In this document: positions 54,039 through 62,495 of the stretch, piece by piece
Position numbering within the stretch: position 1 is the stretch's first letter
How the letters are laid out: each line of letters starts with the position of its first letter
Assembly (NCBI GenBank): GCA_011523825.1
Contig: WTFX01000011.1
Coordinates: 1 to 64,000, forward strand
From: Microthrixaceae bacterium
Lineage (GTDB): Bacteria; Actinomycetota; Acidimicrobiia; Acidimicrobiales; Poriferisodalaceae
Length of the DNA: 64,000 bases
Reading direction: 5' to 3'
Made by a program: the position numbers and the translations under genes
Notes under the pieces: model-generated
What the model was told of the DNA's origin: nothing
Databases searched by the model: none
What the model saw: only the letters and a program-made list of their open reading frames with translations

Positions 54039-54055
54039 GCCTGCGGCGCAACAGC

Positions 54056-54520
54056 TCAGGCCGCGGCGAAGTCGGCGATCTCGGCACCGCTTGCCTGCAC
54101 CAGCTCCCCCGGCGTCAGCTCGAAGACCGTGTCGGGCGTGCCTGCCGCCGCCCACACGACGTCGTAGCTCAGCAACGCAGGATCCACCACAGCCCGCAGC
54201 GGTTGCGCATGGCCGAACGGTGGCGTGCCGCCGATTGCGTAGCCGGTGGCCTCTCGCACGCCGTCTGCGTCGGCACGGGTGATCCTGCCGCCGAGCACCG
54301 TGCCGAGCCGCTTGGTGTCCACCCGGTTGGCGCCCGACGTGAGCGCCAGCACCGGGCGGCCGTCGCACAGGAACACGAGCGACTTCACGATCTGGCCGAG
54401 CTCGCAGCCCACCGCAGCGGCCGCCTCCTCAGCGGTGCGAGTGCCTTCGGGAAACCGCAGGATCTCCGGCGTCAAGCCCACAGCCTCGGCCCCTGCCAGG
54501 AACCGTTCGCGAGCGCCCAC
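54056..54520 (-). CDS. YbaK/EbsC-type aminoacyl-tRNA deacylase
   Basis: A 154-residue YbaK-fold protein, which hydrolyses mischarged tRNA (for example Cys-tRNA-Pro or Ala-tRNA-Pro). Blocks are ELGQIVKSLVFLCDGRPVLALTSG, with the conserved Lys, then GRITRADADGVREATGYAIGGTPPFGH. GTG start at 54520, 6 bp after the LLM oxidoreductase stop, so the two are co-transcribed. Its 3' end is duplicated, in short form at 47406-47416 and in degenerate form at 52830-52935. Confidence 0.88.
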   Translation of the reverse strand: MGARERFLAGAEAVGLTPEILRFPEGTRTAEEAAAAVGCELGQIVKSLVFLCDGRPVLALTSGANRVDTKRLGTVLGGRITRADADGVREATGYAIGGTPPFGHAQPLRAVVDPALLSYDVVWAAAGTPDTVFELTPGELVQASGAEIADFAAA

Positions 54521-54526
54521 TTGCGG

Positions 54527-55570
54527 CTACTCGGCCCAAGCCTTGACTTGCGATATGACTTCGAGCGGGTTCTCGGTCTCGGGCGGGATGGTGATGTCCA
54601 GGTAGCTCACGCCGACCGAGCGGTACACCTCGACTCGTTCCTTCACGCGCTCAGGGTCACCGGTGAGGCTGGCACGGTCCACATAGTCGTCGGGCACGGC
54701 GGCGAATGCCTCGTCGCGCTTGCCGGTCAGGAACAGATCCTGAATCTTCTCTGCCTCATCGACATACCCGTAGCGCTTGAAGAGGTCGTTGTAGAAGTTC
54801 TTGTCGCGGGCACCCATGCCGCCGACGTAGAAACCGACGTTGTCGCGAACGCCCTTGCGCACCGAATCGACCATCGCGCCGTCACCCAGCGCCACGGTGC
54901 CGCCGGCCACGATCTGCAGATCGGCCAGGTCGTCGGAACGCTTGGCGCCGCCGGCCGCCAGCGCGTCGCCCCACACATCGTTGAACTTCTCGGGAAGGAA
55001 ATGGATGGGCTGCCAGACCTCGGCCAGCTCGGCAGTCATCTCCACGTTGCGAGGCCCGATCGACGCCACCGCAATCGGGATGTCCCTGCGGAATGGCTTG
55101 GCCATGAGCTTGAGCGGTTTGCCCAGGCCCGTGCCCCCGTCATAAGGCAGGCTGACGGCGCTGCCCTCGTGAACGACCTTGTCGCCCGACCACACCTTGC
55201 GGCAGATCTCGATCACGTCGCGGGTCCGTCCCATTGGCTTGGAGAACGGCACCCCGTGCCAGCCCTCGATCACCTGGGGTCCCGAAGTTCCCAGGCCCAG
55301 GATGAACCGGCCTTCGGACAGCGTGTCGATGGTCATGGCGGTCTGGGCGATGATGGCAGGGCTGCGCGAATAGATGGGCAGGATGCCGGTCATGAGCTGG
55401 ATGCGCTCGGTCTTGGCGGCCACGTATGCCAGCGTCGACACCAAGTCGAAGCCGTAGATCTCGCCGCCCCAGATCATGTCCACACCGGCTGCTTCGAGAT
55501 CTGCAACGTGCTGGCTCAGCCGCTTGGGATCCAAGCTCGCGCCTGCGCCGATCGCCATGGATATCTTCAT
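54527..55570 (-). CDS. LLM class F420-dependent oxidoreductase
   Basis: A 347-residue luciferase-like protein starting MKISMAIGAGASLDPKRL. Blocks include ADLEAAGVDMIWGGEIYGFDLV, then RIQLMTGILPIYSRSPAIIAQTAMTIDTLSEGRF and LGLGTSGPQVIEGWHGVPF, typical of the F420-dependent TIGR03559-like group. The ATG at 55570 follows AGGAGGT. It is divergent from the acyl-CoA dehydrogenase at 55690 and leads the YbaK gene. Confidence 0.87.
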   Translation of the reverse strand: MKISMAIGAGASLDPKRLSQHVADLEAAGVDMIWGGEIYGFDLVSTLAYVAAKTERIQLMTGILPIYSRSPAIIAQTAMTIDTLSEGRFILGLGTSGPQVIEGWHGVPFSKPMGRTRDVIEICRKVWSGDKVVHEGSAVSLPYDGGTGLGKPLKLMAKPFRRDIPIAVASIGPRNVEMTAELAEVWQPIHFLPEKFNDVWGDALAAGGAKRSDDLADLQIVAGGTVALGDGAMVDSVRKGVRDNVGFYVGGMGARDKNFYNDLFKRYGYVDEAEKIQDLFLTGKRDEAFAAVPDDYVDRASLTGDPERVKERVEVYRSVGVSYLDITIPPETENPLEVISQVKAWAE

Positions 55571-55689
55571 CGTCGTACCTCCTGGATCAACGGCGCGAAT
55601 GCTAGGAGCAACTGTGTTGCTCTGGCAGCGCAGGCAGCGCCGCTTCGATGACGGAGCAAGCATCGGCACGAACCACGTTGGGAGGATCG

Positions 55690-56868
55690 GTGCACGACAA
55701 CGACGAAGCTGCTGACGAGGTTGCGGACGAGATCGTCGACACGCTGCGACGCTGGGTTGACGGAGTGGTGGTGCCCGAGTCGTCTGCCCTGGAGCTGGCT
55801 GACGAGTACCCCACGGCGATGGCCGAACAGATGGAGGAGTTCGGCCTGTTCGGCGCCACCATTCCCGAATCGCACGGCGGCCTCGACCTCGACCACGTGA
55901 CCTACGCCCGGGTGATCGAGGAGCTCTCGCGGGGGTGGATGTCGCTGGCGGGCATCGTGAACAGTCATCTCATCTGCGCCAAGCTCATCTCCCGTTTCGG
56001 GACCGACGAACAGCGCGACCGGTCGCTGCCCCGCATGGCCACCGGCAAGCTGCGCGGCTGCTTCTCGCTGTCCGAGCCTGACAGCGGCTCGGATGCTGGC
56101 GCGCTGCGCTGCCGTGCGGTGCGCGACGGTGACGAGTTCGTCATCAACGGCACGAAGATGTGGGTCACCAACGGCGAGCGGGCAGGCATCGTGGCACTGC
56201 TGGCGCGGGTTCCCGAAGGCGACCCCTGCGGCAGCTCGGGCATTACCTGCTTCCTGGTCGACAAGACGCCGGGCAAGCACTCGGGCGGCATCACGGTGAG
56301 CCGCAAGATCGACAAGATCGGCTACCGGGGGCTCGAGACCGTCGAGATGTCCTACGTGGACCACCGGGTACCGGCGGACCGTGTGCTCGGGGGCGATGAG
56401 GGCATCGGAAACGGCCTGCGCTGGGCGCTCGCTGCACTTGAGTTGGGGCGTATCAACGTGGCGGCTCGCGGCGTGGGCGTGGCCCAAGCTGCTTACGACG
56501 CCGCGGTGGCCTACGCGAAGCAGCGCGAGGCGTTCGGCAAGCCCATCGCCAAGCACCAGGCCATCGCCTTCAAGATCGCCGAGATGGCCACCAAGCTGCA
56601 CGCTGCACGTCTGATGACCTACGACGCGGCTCGCAAGGCGGATGCCGGCGAGCGAGTCGATCTGGCCGCGGGCATGGCCAAGCTGTTCGCCTCGGAAACC
56701 GCTGCAGAGCTGTCGCTGGACGCCATGCGCATTCACGGCGGGAACGGCTTCTCCACCGAGTACCCGGTGGAGCGCTACTACCGGGATGCGCCGCTGATGA
56801 TCATCGGCGAGGGCACGAGCGAGATCCAGAAACTCGTCATCAGCCGCACTCTCCTGGCCGACGACTGA
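55690..56868 (+). CDS. Acyl-CoA dehydrogenase
   Basis: A 392-residue acyl-CoA dehydrogenase. Blocks are FGLFGATIPESHGGLDLD, CFSLSEPDSGSDAGALRCRA, FVINGTKMWVTNGERAG and the C-terminal IHGGNGFSTEYPVERYYRDA with GEGTSEIQKLVI. The catalytic Glu position typical of short/medium-chain enzymes lies in the YRDA region or nearby. GTG 55690 is chosen because GGGAGG lies at 55680-55685; ATG 55648 would add 14 residues. It is followed 49 bp later by the FAD-linked oxidase. Confidence 0.9.
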   Translation: MHDNDEAADEVADEIVDTLRRWVDGVVVPESSALELADEYPTAMAEQMEEFGLFGATIPESHGGLDLDHVTYARVIEELSRGWMSLAGIVNSHLICAKLISRFGTDEQRDRSLPRMATGKLRGCFSLSEPDSGSDAGALRCRAVRDGDEFVINGTKMWVTNGERAGIVALLARVPEGDPCGSSGITCFLVDKTPGKHSGGITVSRKIDKIGYRGLETVEMSYVDHRVPADRVLGGDEGIGNGLRWALAALELGRINVAARGVGVAQAAYDAAVAYAKQREAFGKPIAKHQAIAFKIAEMATKLHAARLMTYDAARKADAGERVDLAAGMAKLFASETAAELSLDAMRIHGGNGFSTEYPVERYYRDAPLMIIGEGTSEIQKLVISRTLLADD

Positions 56869-56917
56869 CTCTGCTGAAACATCTAGGTTGACGGACGCGC
56901 ATCTGGAGGTACGAGTC

Positions 56918-58519
56918 ATGGCTGACCGCAAGTCGTTCTGGGCGTGGTGCCTGGAATCGGAAGAACCCACCGACGCCGACCGGGCGGAGCTGGCGAAGAA
57001 GCTCTCGGCCCAGTACGGAACCGAGATCGTGGCCAAGCCGGTCCCGTCGGTGGATGACGCGGATCTGCGCCCGTCGCGCATCGCGATTCCCGACTCGGTG
57101 GCCGGCTGGTGCTCGACCAGCACCTACGACCGGGCCCGGTACGCCTACGGCGCCCACTTCACCGAGCGGGTCCGGGCGTTCAACCTGGACTTCCCGAACC
57201 CGCCCGACGTGGTGGCACACCCGCGCAACGAGACCGAGGTCGAGGCCACCCTCGACTGGTGCGACGCCAACGGGTACATCGCCGTGCCCTACGGCGGCGG
57301 ATCATCGGTGGTGTGGGGCCTGACACCGCCCGAAGACCGCGGACCCACCGTGGTGATCTCCTTGGACCAGCTCGATCAGGTCCTCGAGATCGACGACGTG
57401 TCGCGGGCTGCGCGCATCCAGGCCGGCGTGTTCGGCCCGCACCTCGAGGATCAGCTGCGGCCCAGCGGGCACACGCTGCGCCACTTCCCGCAATCGTTCC
57501 GGTTCTCCACGCTCGGCGGCTGGATCGCGACCCGCTCGGGCGGCCACTACGCCACCAACCACACCCACATCGACGACTTCGTCGAGTCGACCCGGATGAT
57601 CACGCCGTCGGGCTGGTGGGAGTCGCGACGGCTGCCCGGCTCGGGTGCCGGCCCCAGCCCCGACCGCATGGTGATCGGCTCGGAAGGCATCTACGGGATC
57701 ATCACCGAGGCGTGGATGCGCATCCAGAAGCGCCCGACGTTCCGGGCAACGGCGGGCATCACGTTCCCGTCATGGGAGGCGGGCTACACCGCAGTGCGGC
57801 ATTTGGTCCAGGCAAAGCTGTGGCCCGCGAACCTGCGCATCCTCGACCCGACCGAAGCCGGTCGAGCCGCCGGGATGGACGGCGAGCACGCGCTGGTCAT
57901 CGTGTCGTTCGAATCGGCCGAGCTGACCCAGCGGCACAACATCGCTCAAGCGGTCGAGATCGCACGCGGCTGCGACGGGCACGTGCCCGACGACGAGATC
58001 CAGATCGACGACGGGACGGGCACACCGACCGGGCGCGGCGGTGCCGTCGGCGCCTGGCGCAACGCGTTCATCGGCGTCGGCAACGGCGTGGAGACGTCGC
58101 TGGGCCTGATCAATGACACGTTCGAGACTGCCATCACCTGGGACCAGTGGCCCGAATTCGATGCGGTGGTGCGTGAGAAGGTCGGCGCAGTGCTGGCCGA
58201 AGTCTTCGGGCCGCACCATTCGCTGTCGTGCCGCTTTACTCATGTCTACACAGACGGTCCGGCGCCGTACTACACGTGGTCGGGCATGGGCACCCAGGGC
58301 GGCGAGATCGAACAGTGGCAGATCGTCAAGGACGCCGCCAACGAAGCACTTGAAGCAGCGGGCGGCACCTGCACGCACCACCATGCGGTCGGCCGGATGC
58401 ACCGCCCCAACGCGTACGACCGCCAGCGCCCGGAGCTGTTTGCCGAAGCCGTCCGGGCCGCCAAGAAGCGGCTCGACCCCAACGGCATCCTCAACCCCGG
58501 CGTCCTCATCGACCCTTGA
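56918..58519 (+). CDS. FAD-binding oxidase, alkyldihydroxyacetonephosphate-synthase-like
   Basis: A 533-residue FAD-linked oxidase of the VAO/PCMH fold. The FAD-binding part reads VVAHPRNETEVEATLDWCDANGY, VPYGGGSSVVWGL, TLRHFPQSFRFSTLGGWIATRSGGHYATNHTHIDDFV and IGSEGIYGIITEAWMRI. The C-terminal part includes GGTCTHHHAVGRMHRP, which carries the His run of alkyl-DHAP synthases, and ends LDPNGILNPGVL. This group makes ether lipids or oxidises hydroxy acids; the role here is not proven. ATG 56918 has GGAGGT upstream, and TAGGTT at 56884-56889 is a likely -10. Confidence 0.85.
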   Translation: MADRKSFWAWCLESEEPTDADRAELAKKLSAQYGTEIVAKPVPSVDDADLRPSRIAIPDSVAGWCSTSTYDRARYAYGAHFTERVRAFNLDFPNPPDVVAHPRNETEVEATLDWCDANGYIAVPYGGGSSVVWGLTPPEDRGPTVVISLDQLDQVLEIDDVSRAARIQAGVFGPHLEDQLRPSGHTLRHFPQSFRFSTLGGWIATRSGGHYATNHTHIDDFVESTRMITPSGWWESRRLPGSGAGPSPDRMVIGSEGIYGIITEAWMRIQKRPTFRATAGITFPSWEAGYTAVRHLVQAKLWPANLRILDPTEAGRAAGMDGEHALVIVSFESAELTQRHNIAQAVEIARGCDGHVPDDEIQIDDGTGTPTGRGGAVGAWRNAFIGVGNGVETSLGLINDTFETAITWDQWPEFDAVVREKVGAVLAEVFGPHHSLSCRFTHVYTDGPAPYYTWSGMGTQGGEIEQWQIVKDAANEALEAAGGTCTHHHAVGRMHRPNAYDRQRPELFAEAVRAAKKRLDPNGILNPGVLIDP

Positions 58520-58544
58520 TCAACAGCGGCTCAGCGAACGCGAC

Positions 58545-58585
58545 GAGCGGCCGCCGCTGCATGAGTCATGCAGCGACGGCCGCTC
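58545..58585. terminator. Near-perfect 41-bp palindrome between convergent genes
   Basis: Left arm 58545-58564 and right arm 58566-58585 are complementary at 19 of 20 positions around a single base. It lies between the oxidase stop (58519) and the binding-protein stop (58604), so it would stop transcription from both sides. Confidence 0.75.
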
Positions 58586-58603
58586 TCTGTCGCTAGATCT
58601 GGA

Positions 58604-60307
58604 TCAACGGCAGCCGCCGTTGTCCTTGTCCCAGGCGCAGTTCGGAGAGCCGCCGTTCACGTCCACGATGTCGCCGACGATGTCCCACGTCTGCTCCGCC
58701 GCGTCGTACTGGCTGAAGTCCGAGCCTTCCACGTAGTACCCGTCCACAGCGCCGTCGGCAGCGAAGTTGATGCCGTCCAGCAGCAGCGGGTGGTAGATGT
58801 CGAGCGAGCGCGCCGCCAGGATGAAGTTGGTCCTGGTCAGGCCGCCCGGCAGCTCCGCGGCCACCCGGATCGCCTCGGTGTGCGGGTAGGCGAAGTAGTA
58901 ACCGGTGCCGAGCAGCGAGATCTCGGGATCGAGTCCGCGATCGGCCAGCTCGCCCCGCAGGAACGAGATGAACGGCTCATCGACATGCTTCGGGTCGGTG
59001 GAGTCCTTGACGCCGCCGCCCACGATCCACCAGTCGTCGGCCGAATCGCCGGCCGGTGCCATGTAGGCCGCCACGGCCTTGCAGACCGACGGCGTGAACG
59101 CCACGGACAGATCGTCAAGCAAGCCCGACGCGTCGACCTCTTGGATCGCGAGCAGGCACGGGTTGCCGGCGGTCATCGAGATGAACACGTTCGGGCTCGC
59201 CGCAGCGATGGTCGTGACCTCGTTGGTCAGCGTGGGTGCAGCCGGGTCGTGGCGCACCGGGATGAACTCGCTCACGACATCGGGATTGGCGTGCGCATAA
59301 GCCTCGAAGCCCAGCTCGTAGGCCAAGCCGAAGTCGTTGTCCATCACCAGGCCGGCCACCTTCACCGGCAGCTCGTCGGCGAGGTTCTGCTTGATCCAGT
59401 TGCCCCACAGGATCGCCTCGGTCGAGTACGACATCTGCAGGCCCGTGGTCCACGGGTGGTTCACCGGGTCGCCCCAGGCCGGGTGGCCCGTCGCCACCAT
59501 CACCTGCGGGATGCACTCGTCGTTGATCTGGTCGTACACGGCCAGCGTGTTCGGCGAGCCCAAGGTGTGCAGCGCGAACACGTTCTCCGACTCGATCAGC
59601 TCGTCGATGAACTCGATGGTCTGGGCTGCCACGTAGCCGTCGTCACGGGAGATCAGCAGCATGTCCTTGCCGGCCACGCCGCCCGTGGCGTTCACGTACT
59701 CGTAGTAGTTCTCCCAGCCCACGGTGATGTCGCCGTAGGCAGCCAGGTTGCCCGACTTCACCGTGGTCTGGCCGATCCGGATCGTGTCCTCGGTGATGCC
59801 GGTGGTGTCGGACCAGTCGGAGGGGCACTCGTTCATGTCGATCTCGAAGCCCGACGGGCCGCGCAGGATGCCGTCGTCACCGACGCCCCACTCGCCGGCT
59901 TCGATGCCAGCGGTGAGCTTGTCGACGATGGCCTGACGCTGCGCCGCAGCAAGCTCCCAGATGCCGTCGATCGTGGACAGGTCGAAGTCGTCGGGGTCGA
60001 CCGACATCATGTCGTCGGCCATGTCCTCATCGGCCATGTCACCGTCGTCTTCAGCGGCGTCTTCCTCCAGCGCCTCCTGGGTGATGCCACCGCCGATGGA
60101 ACCCTCGTCCTCGGGTTCGGCCTCTTCGGCCATCTCCTCTTCGGCCATGTCCTCATCGGCCATGTCCTCATCGGCGGTCTGCGTGCCGGCGTCCGTGGTG
60201 CCGTCGCCCGCATCGGCGTCGTCTCCGCCACCGCATGCAGCCGCGATGAGCGAGAACGCGAACAGCAGCGCTAGCAAGCGCCACAGTCGTCGGTGTGATC
60301 CGGTCAT
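58604..60307 (-). CDS. ABC-type substrate-binding lipoprotein (Peripla_BP_6-like), paralogue 1
   Basis: A 567-residue lipoprotein with signal peptide and lipobox (LFAFSLIAAAC). Next comes an unusual acidic linker of Asp, Glu, Ala and Met (ADEDMADEDMAEEEMAEEA). The binding domain reads IRIGQTTVKSGNLAAYGDIT, GGVAGKDMLLISRDDGY, TLGSPNTLAVYDQIND and ISMTAGNPCLLAIQEV, as in the branched-chain amino-acid/urea-type binding proteins. It ends in WDKDNGGCR. The ATG at 60307 has GGGGGT upstream. Its nearest relative is the next gene. No permease or ATPase gene is adjacent. Confidence 0.85.
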   Translation of the reverse strand: MTGSHRRLWRLLALLFAFSLIAAACGGGDDADAGDGTTDAGTQTADEDMADEDMAEEEMAEEAEPEDEGSIGGGITQEALEEDAAEDDGDMADEDMADDMMSVDPDDFDLSTIDGIWELAAAQRQAIVDKLTAGIEAGEWGVGDDGILRGPSGFEIDMNECPSDWSDTTGITEDTIRIGQTTVKSGNLAAYGDITVGWENYYEYVNATGGVAGKDMLLISRDDGYVAAQTIEFIDELIESENVFALHTLGSPNTLAVYDQINDECIPQVMVATGHPAWGDPVNHPWTTGLQMSYSTEAILWGNWIKQNLADELPVKVAGLVMDNDFGLAYELGFEAYAHANPDVVSEFIPVRHDPAAPTLTNEVTTIAAASPNVFISMTAGNPCLLAIQEVDASGLLDDLSVAFTPSVCKAVAAYMAPAGDSADDWWIVGGGVKDSTDPKHVDEPFISFLRGELADRGLDPEISLLGTGYYFAYPHTEAIRVAAELPGGLTRTNFILAARSLDIYHPLLLDGINFAADGAVDGYYVEGSDFSQYDAAEQTWDIVGDIVDVNGGSPNCAWDKDNGGCR

Positions 60308-60481
60308 GGGTACCCCCAATGTTGTCGTCACATGCGCGCCTGCGGCCGTCCCGCCTGCGCGCAGCAGTCCGCAGACCCTAGGCGCGACGAGCGACCGCCG
60401 CAGCCAGGTCTCGGCCTGGCAGCGACGGCCGCCCGTGTAGTTGCGTCAGGTTGTCAACGTCTGCCTAGCGGCAGCCTTGAC
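60308..60481 (-). promoter_or_regulatory. Promoter gap between the two binding-protein genes
   Basis: On the minus strand TTGACA (near 60450) and TAGGGT (near 60380) are candidate promoter elements, but they are too far apart to form a pair. The gap suggests the downstream paralogue has its own promoter. Confidence 0.3.
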
Positions 60482-62188
60482 TCAGCGGCAGCCGCCGTTG
60501 TCCTTGTCCCAGACGCAGTTGCCCGAAGCGCCGTTCACGTCAATGACGTTCGAGACGATCCAGGAGTGATTGGACGAGTCGTACTGGCTGATATCCGTGC
60601 CCTCGATCGGGAAGGCATCCGCGTTGCCGTTCATGGCGAACGTGATGCCGTCCAGGAAGATCGGGTGGTGGATGTCGATCGCCCGCACCGCCAGGATGAA
60701 GTTCGCCCGGTTCAGGCCGGCCGGGTTGTTCGCACTCGCAGGCAGTTCCGCAGCGATGCGCAGCGCCTCCACGTACGGATAGCCCAGCATGTAGCCATTG
60801 CCGAACATCGAGATGGTGGGATCGAGGTCATTGGCCTCGAGGCTCTCGATGATGAAGTCGATGAACGCATCGCTGCCGATCAGCGCCGGGTCGGTGGTGT
60901 CCTTGACGCCGCCGCCCACGATGTACCAGCCATGGCCGTCATCGCCTGCCGGGGCAATCCAGCTGGCCGGGGCCTTGCACACCGACGGCGTGAACGCCGC
61001 CGAGAGCTCGTCCTTCAGACCGGACGCCGCAACCTCCTGGACGGCCAGCAGACACGCATTGCCTGCGGTCATCGAGATGTAGACGTCTGGATCGCTTGCG
61101 GCGATGGTCGTGATCTCATTGGTGATCGTCGGCGAGGCCGGGTCATGGCGGACCGGCACGAACTCCGACACCACGTCGGGGTTGTTGTGCGCGTACTCCT
61201 CGAAGCCCAGCTCATATGCGAGGCCGAAGTCGTTGTCCATCACCAGGCCGGCCACCACGACCGGCAGTTCGTCCGCGAGGTTCTCCTTGATCCAGTTGCC
61301 CCACAGCACCGACTCGGTCGAGTACGACAGGATGCTGCCGGTGGTCCACGGGTGCACCTCGGGATCGCCCCAGGCTGGGTGTCCAGTCCACACGAACGGC
61401 TGCGGGATGCACTCGGCGTTCAGCGTGTCGTACACCGCCAGCGTGTTCGGCGAGCCGAGCGTGTGGATCGCGAAGACGTTGTCGTTCTCGATCAGCTCGT
61501 CCACGAACTCGATGGTCTGTGCGGCCACATACGCATCGTCGTAGGACTTCATGACCACATCGCGGCCCGCGATGCCGCCTTCGGCATTCACATGCAGAAG
61601 GTAGGTCTGCCAGCCCAGACGAGCATTGCCGTACAGCGCGAGGGTGCCCGACTGCGGACCGGTCTGGCCGAGACGGATCTCCGTGTCGGTGATGCCCTCG
61701 GTGTTGGACCAGTCGTCGGGACACTCGTTGAGGTCAATCACGAAGCCTTCGGGGCCGCGGAGGACGTTGTCGTCGCCGACACCCCACTCGCCGGACTCGA
61801 TGTGGGCGGTAATGCGCTCCACTACCTTCGCACGACGGAATTCGGCCTCTTCGAAGATGCCCTCGATGGTGGAGCGGTCAAACTCCATCATCATCTCGTC
61901 GTCTTCCATCATCTCGTCGTCTTCGGCCATCTCCTCCTCTTCGGCGGCCTGCTCGATGACGTCCTGGCTGAGACCGCCGGCCTCTTCCTCGGGCTCGTCG
62001 GAGGCCATCTCCTCTTCTTCGGCCATTTCCTCGTCGTCAGCCATCTCCTCTTCTTCGGCCATGGCCTCAGTGGTCTGGGTCTCGCCGGCGTCGTCGTCGC
62101 CATCGTCGCCACCGCAGGCGGCCGCGACGAGCGAGAACGCGAAGAGCAGCGCTAGCAAGCGCAAAAGGCGGTTCTTGGATAGTTGCAT
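60482..62188 (-). CDS. ABC-type substrate-binding lipoprotein (Peripla_BP_6-like), paralogue 2
   Basis: A 568-residue lipoprotein (lipobox FSLVAAAC) closely related to the previous gene. Matching blocks include LGSPNTLAVYDTLN, then LWGNWIKENLADELPVVVAGLVMDNDFGLAYELGFE, and the same ending WDKDNGGCR. Its linker is even longer and richer in Met and Glu (MAEEEEMADDEEMAEEEEM, later MAEDDEMMEDDEMMMEF). The ATG at 62188 has a strong GAGGAGGGG. The two genes look like an old tandem duplication with separate expression. The ligand is unknown. Confidence 0.85.
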   Translation of the reverse strand: MQLSKNRLLRLLALLFAFSLVAAACGGDDGDDDAGETQTTEAMAEEEEMADDEEMAEEEEMASDEPEEEAGGLSQDVIEQAAEEEEMAEDDEMMEDDEMMMEFDRSTIEGIFEEAEFRRAKVVERITAHIESGEWGVGDDNVLRGPEGFVIDLNECPDDWSNTEGITDTEIRLGQTGPQSGTLALYGNARLGWQTYLLHVNAEGGIAGRDVVMKSYDDAYVAAQTIEFVDELIENDNVFAIHTLGSPNTLAVYDTLNAECIPQPFVWTGHPAWGDPEVHPWTTGSILSYSTESVLWGNWIKENLADELPVVVAGLVMDNDFGLAYELGFEEYAHNNPDVVSEFVPVRHDPASPTITNEITTIAASDPDVYISMTAGNACLLAVQEVAASGLKDELSAAFTPSVCKAPASWIAPAGDDGHGWYIVGGGVKDTTDPALIGSDAFIDFIIESLEANDLDPTISMFGNGYMLGYPYVEALRIAAELPASANNPAGLNRANFILAVRAIDIHHPIFLDGITFAMNGNADAFPIEGTDISQYDSSNHSWIVSNVIDVNGASGNCVWDKDNGGCR

Positions 62189-62378
62189 GGATCCCCTCCT
62201 CGGTGGAACAGCAGCCACCGCGGCATCGCAAGCGGACGGCAAGCAGCCGGAGCCCTCAACCGTCCCCCAAAGACCGCTGCGGCGGTGCGCGCGAGCGTAA
62301 TCGCGCGTAGCCGTGCGTTTCCCGCCGAGGTGCGACGATCCCGTGACAATCGCTGACGACAAGGACACAGACGAACGA

Positions 62379-62457
62379 GCTGCGGAGGCGGCAGGAGACT
62401 CTGCGACGTTGCGACCTGCTGGATCGCGGGAGCAGAGGGTTCTGCCGCCTCCGCAGC
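62379..62457. repeat. Long inverted repeat with nested stem
   Basis: A 16-bp perfect outer stem (62379-62394 with 62442-62457) encloses a 6-bp perfect inner stem (CTCTGC at 62399-62404 with GCAGAG at 62432-62437) across a symmetric 4 x 4 internal loop. It lies between divergent genes, where a terminator is not expected. Confidence 0.65.
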
Positions 62458-62481
62458 GGGCGCGAGCGGGCGCCTACGGCA

Positions 62482-62487
62482 TAGCGT
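62482..62487 (+). promoter_or_regulatory. TAGCGT -10 box, leaderless start
   Basis: TAGCGT ends 8 nt before the ATG at 62496. There is no ribosome site. Confidence 0.5.
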
Positions 62488-62495
62488 GTCGCCCC

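Larger units (their letters stand above)
62189..62495. other. 307-bp divergent intergenic region
   Basis: It separates the binding-protein gene (minus) from the LLM oxidoreductase gene (plus). It holds no gene. Its main feature is the long inverted repeat at 62379-62457 and, at the right edge, the start box of the LLM gene. Confidence 0.5.

Noticed and set aside
61860..62070. Possible tandem DNA repeat or CRISPR-like array in the binding-protein gene
   Set aside because: The repetition is irregular and in frame; it codes for the Met/Glu-rich linker.
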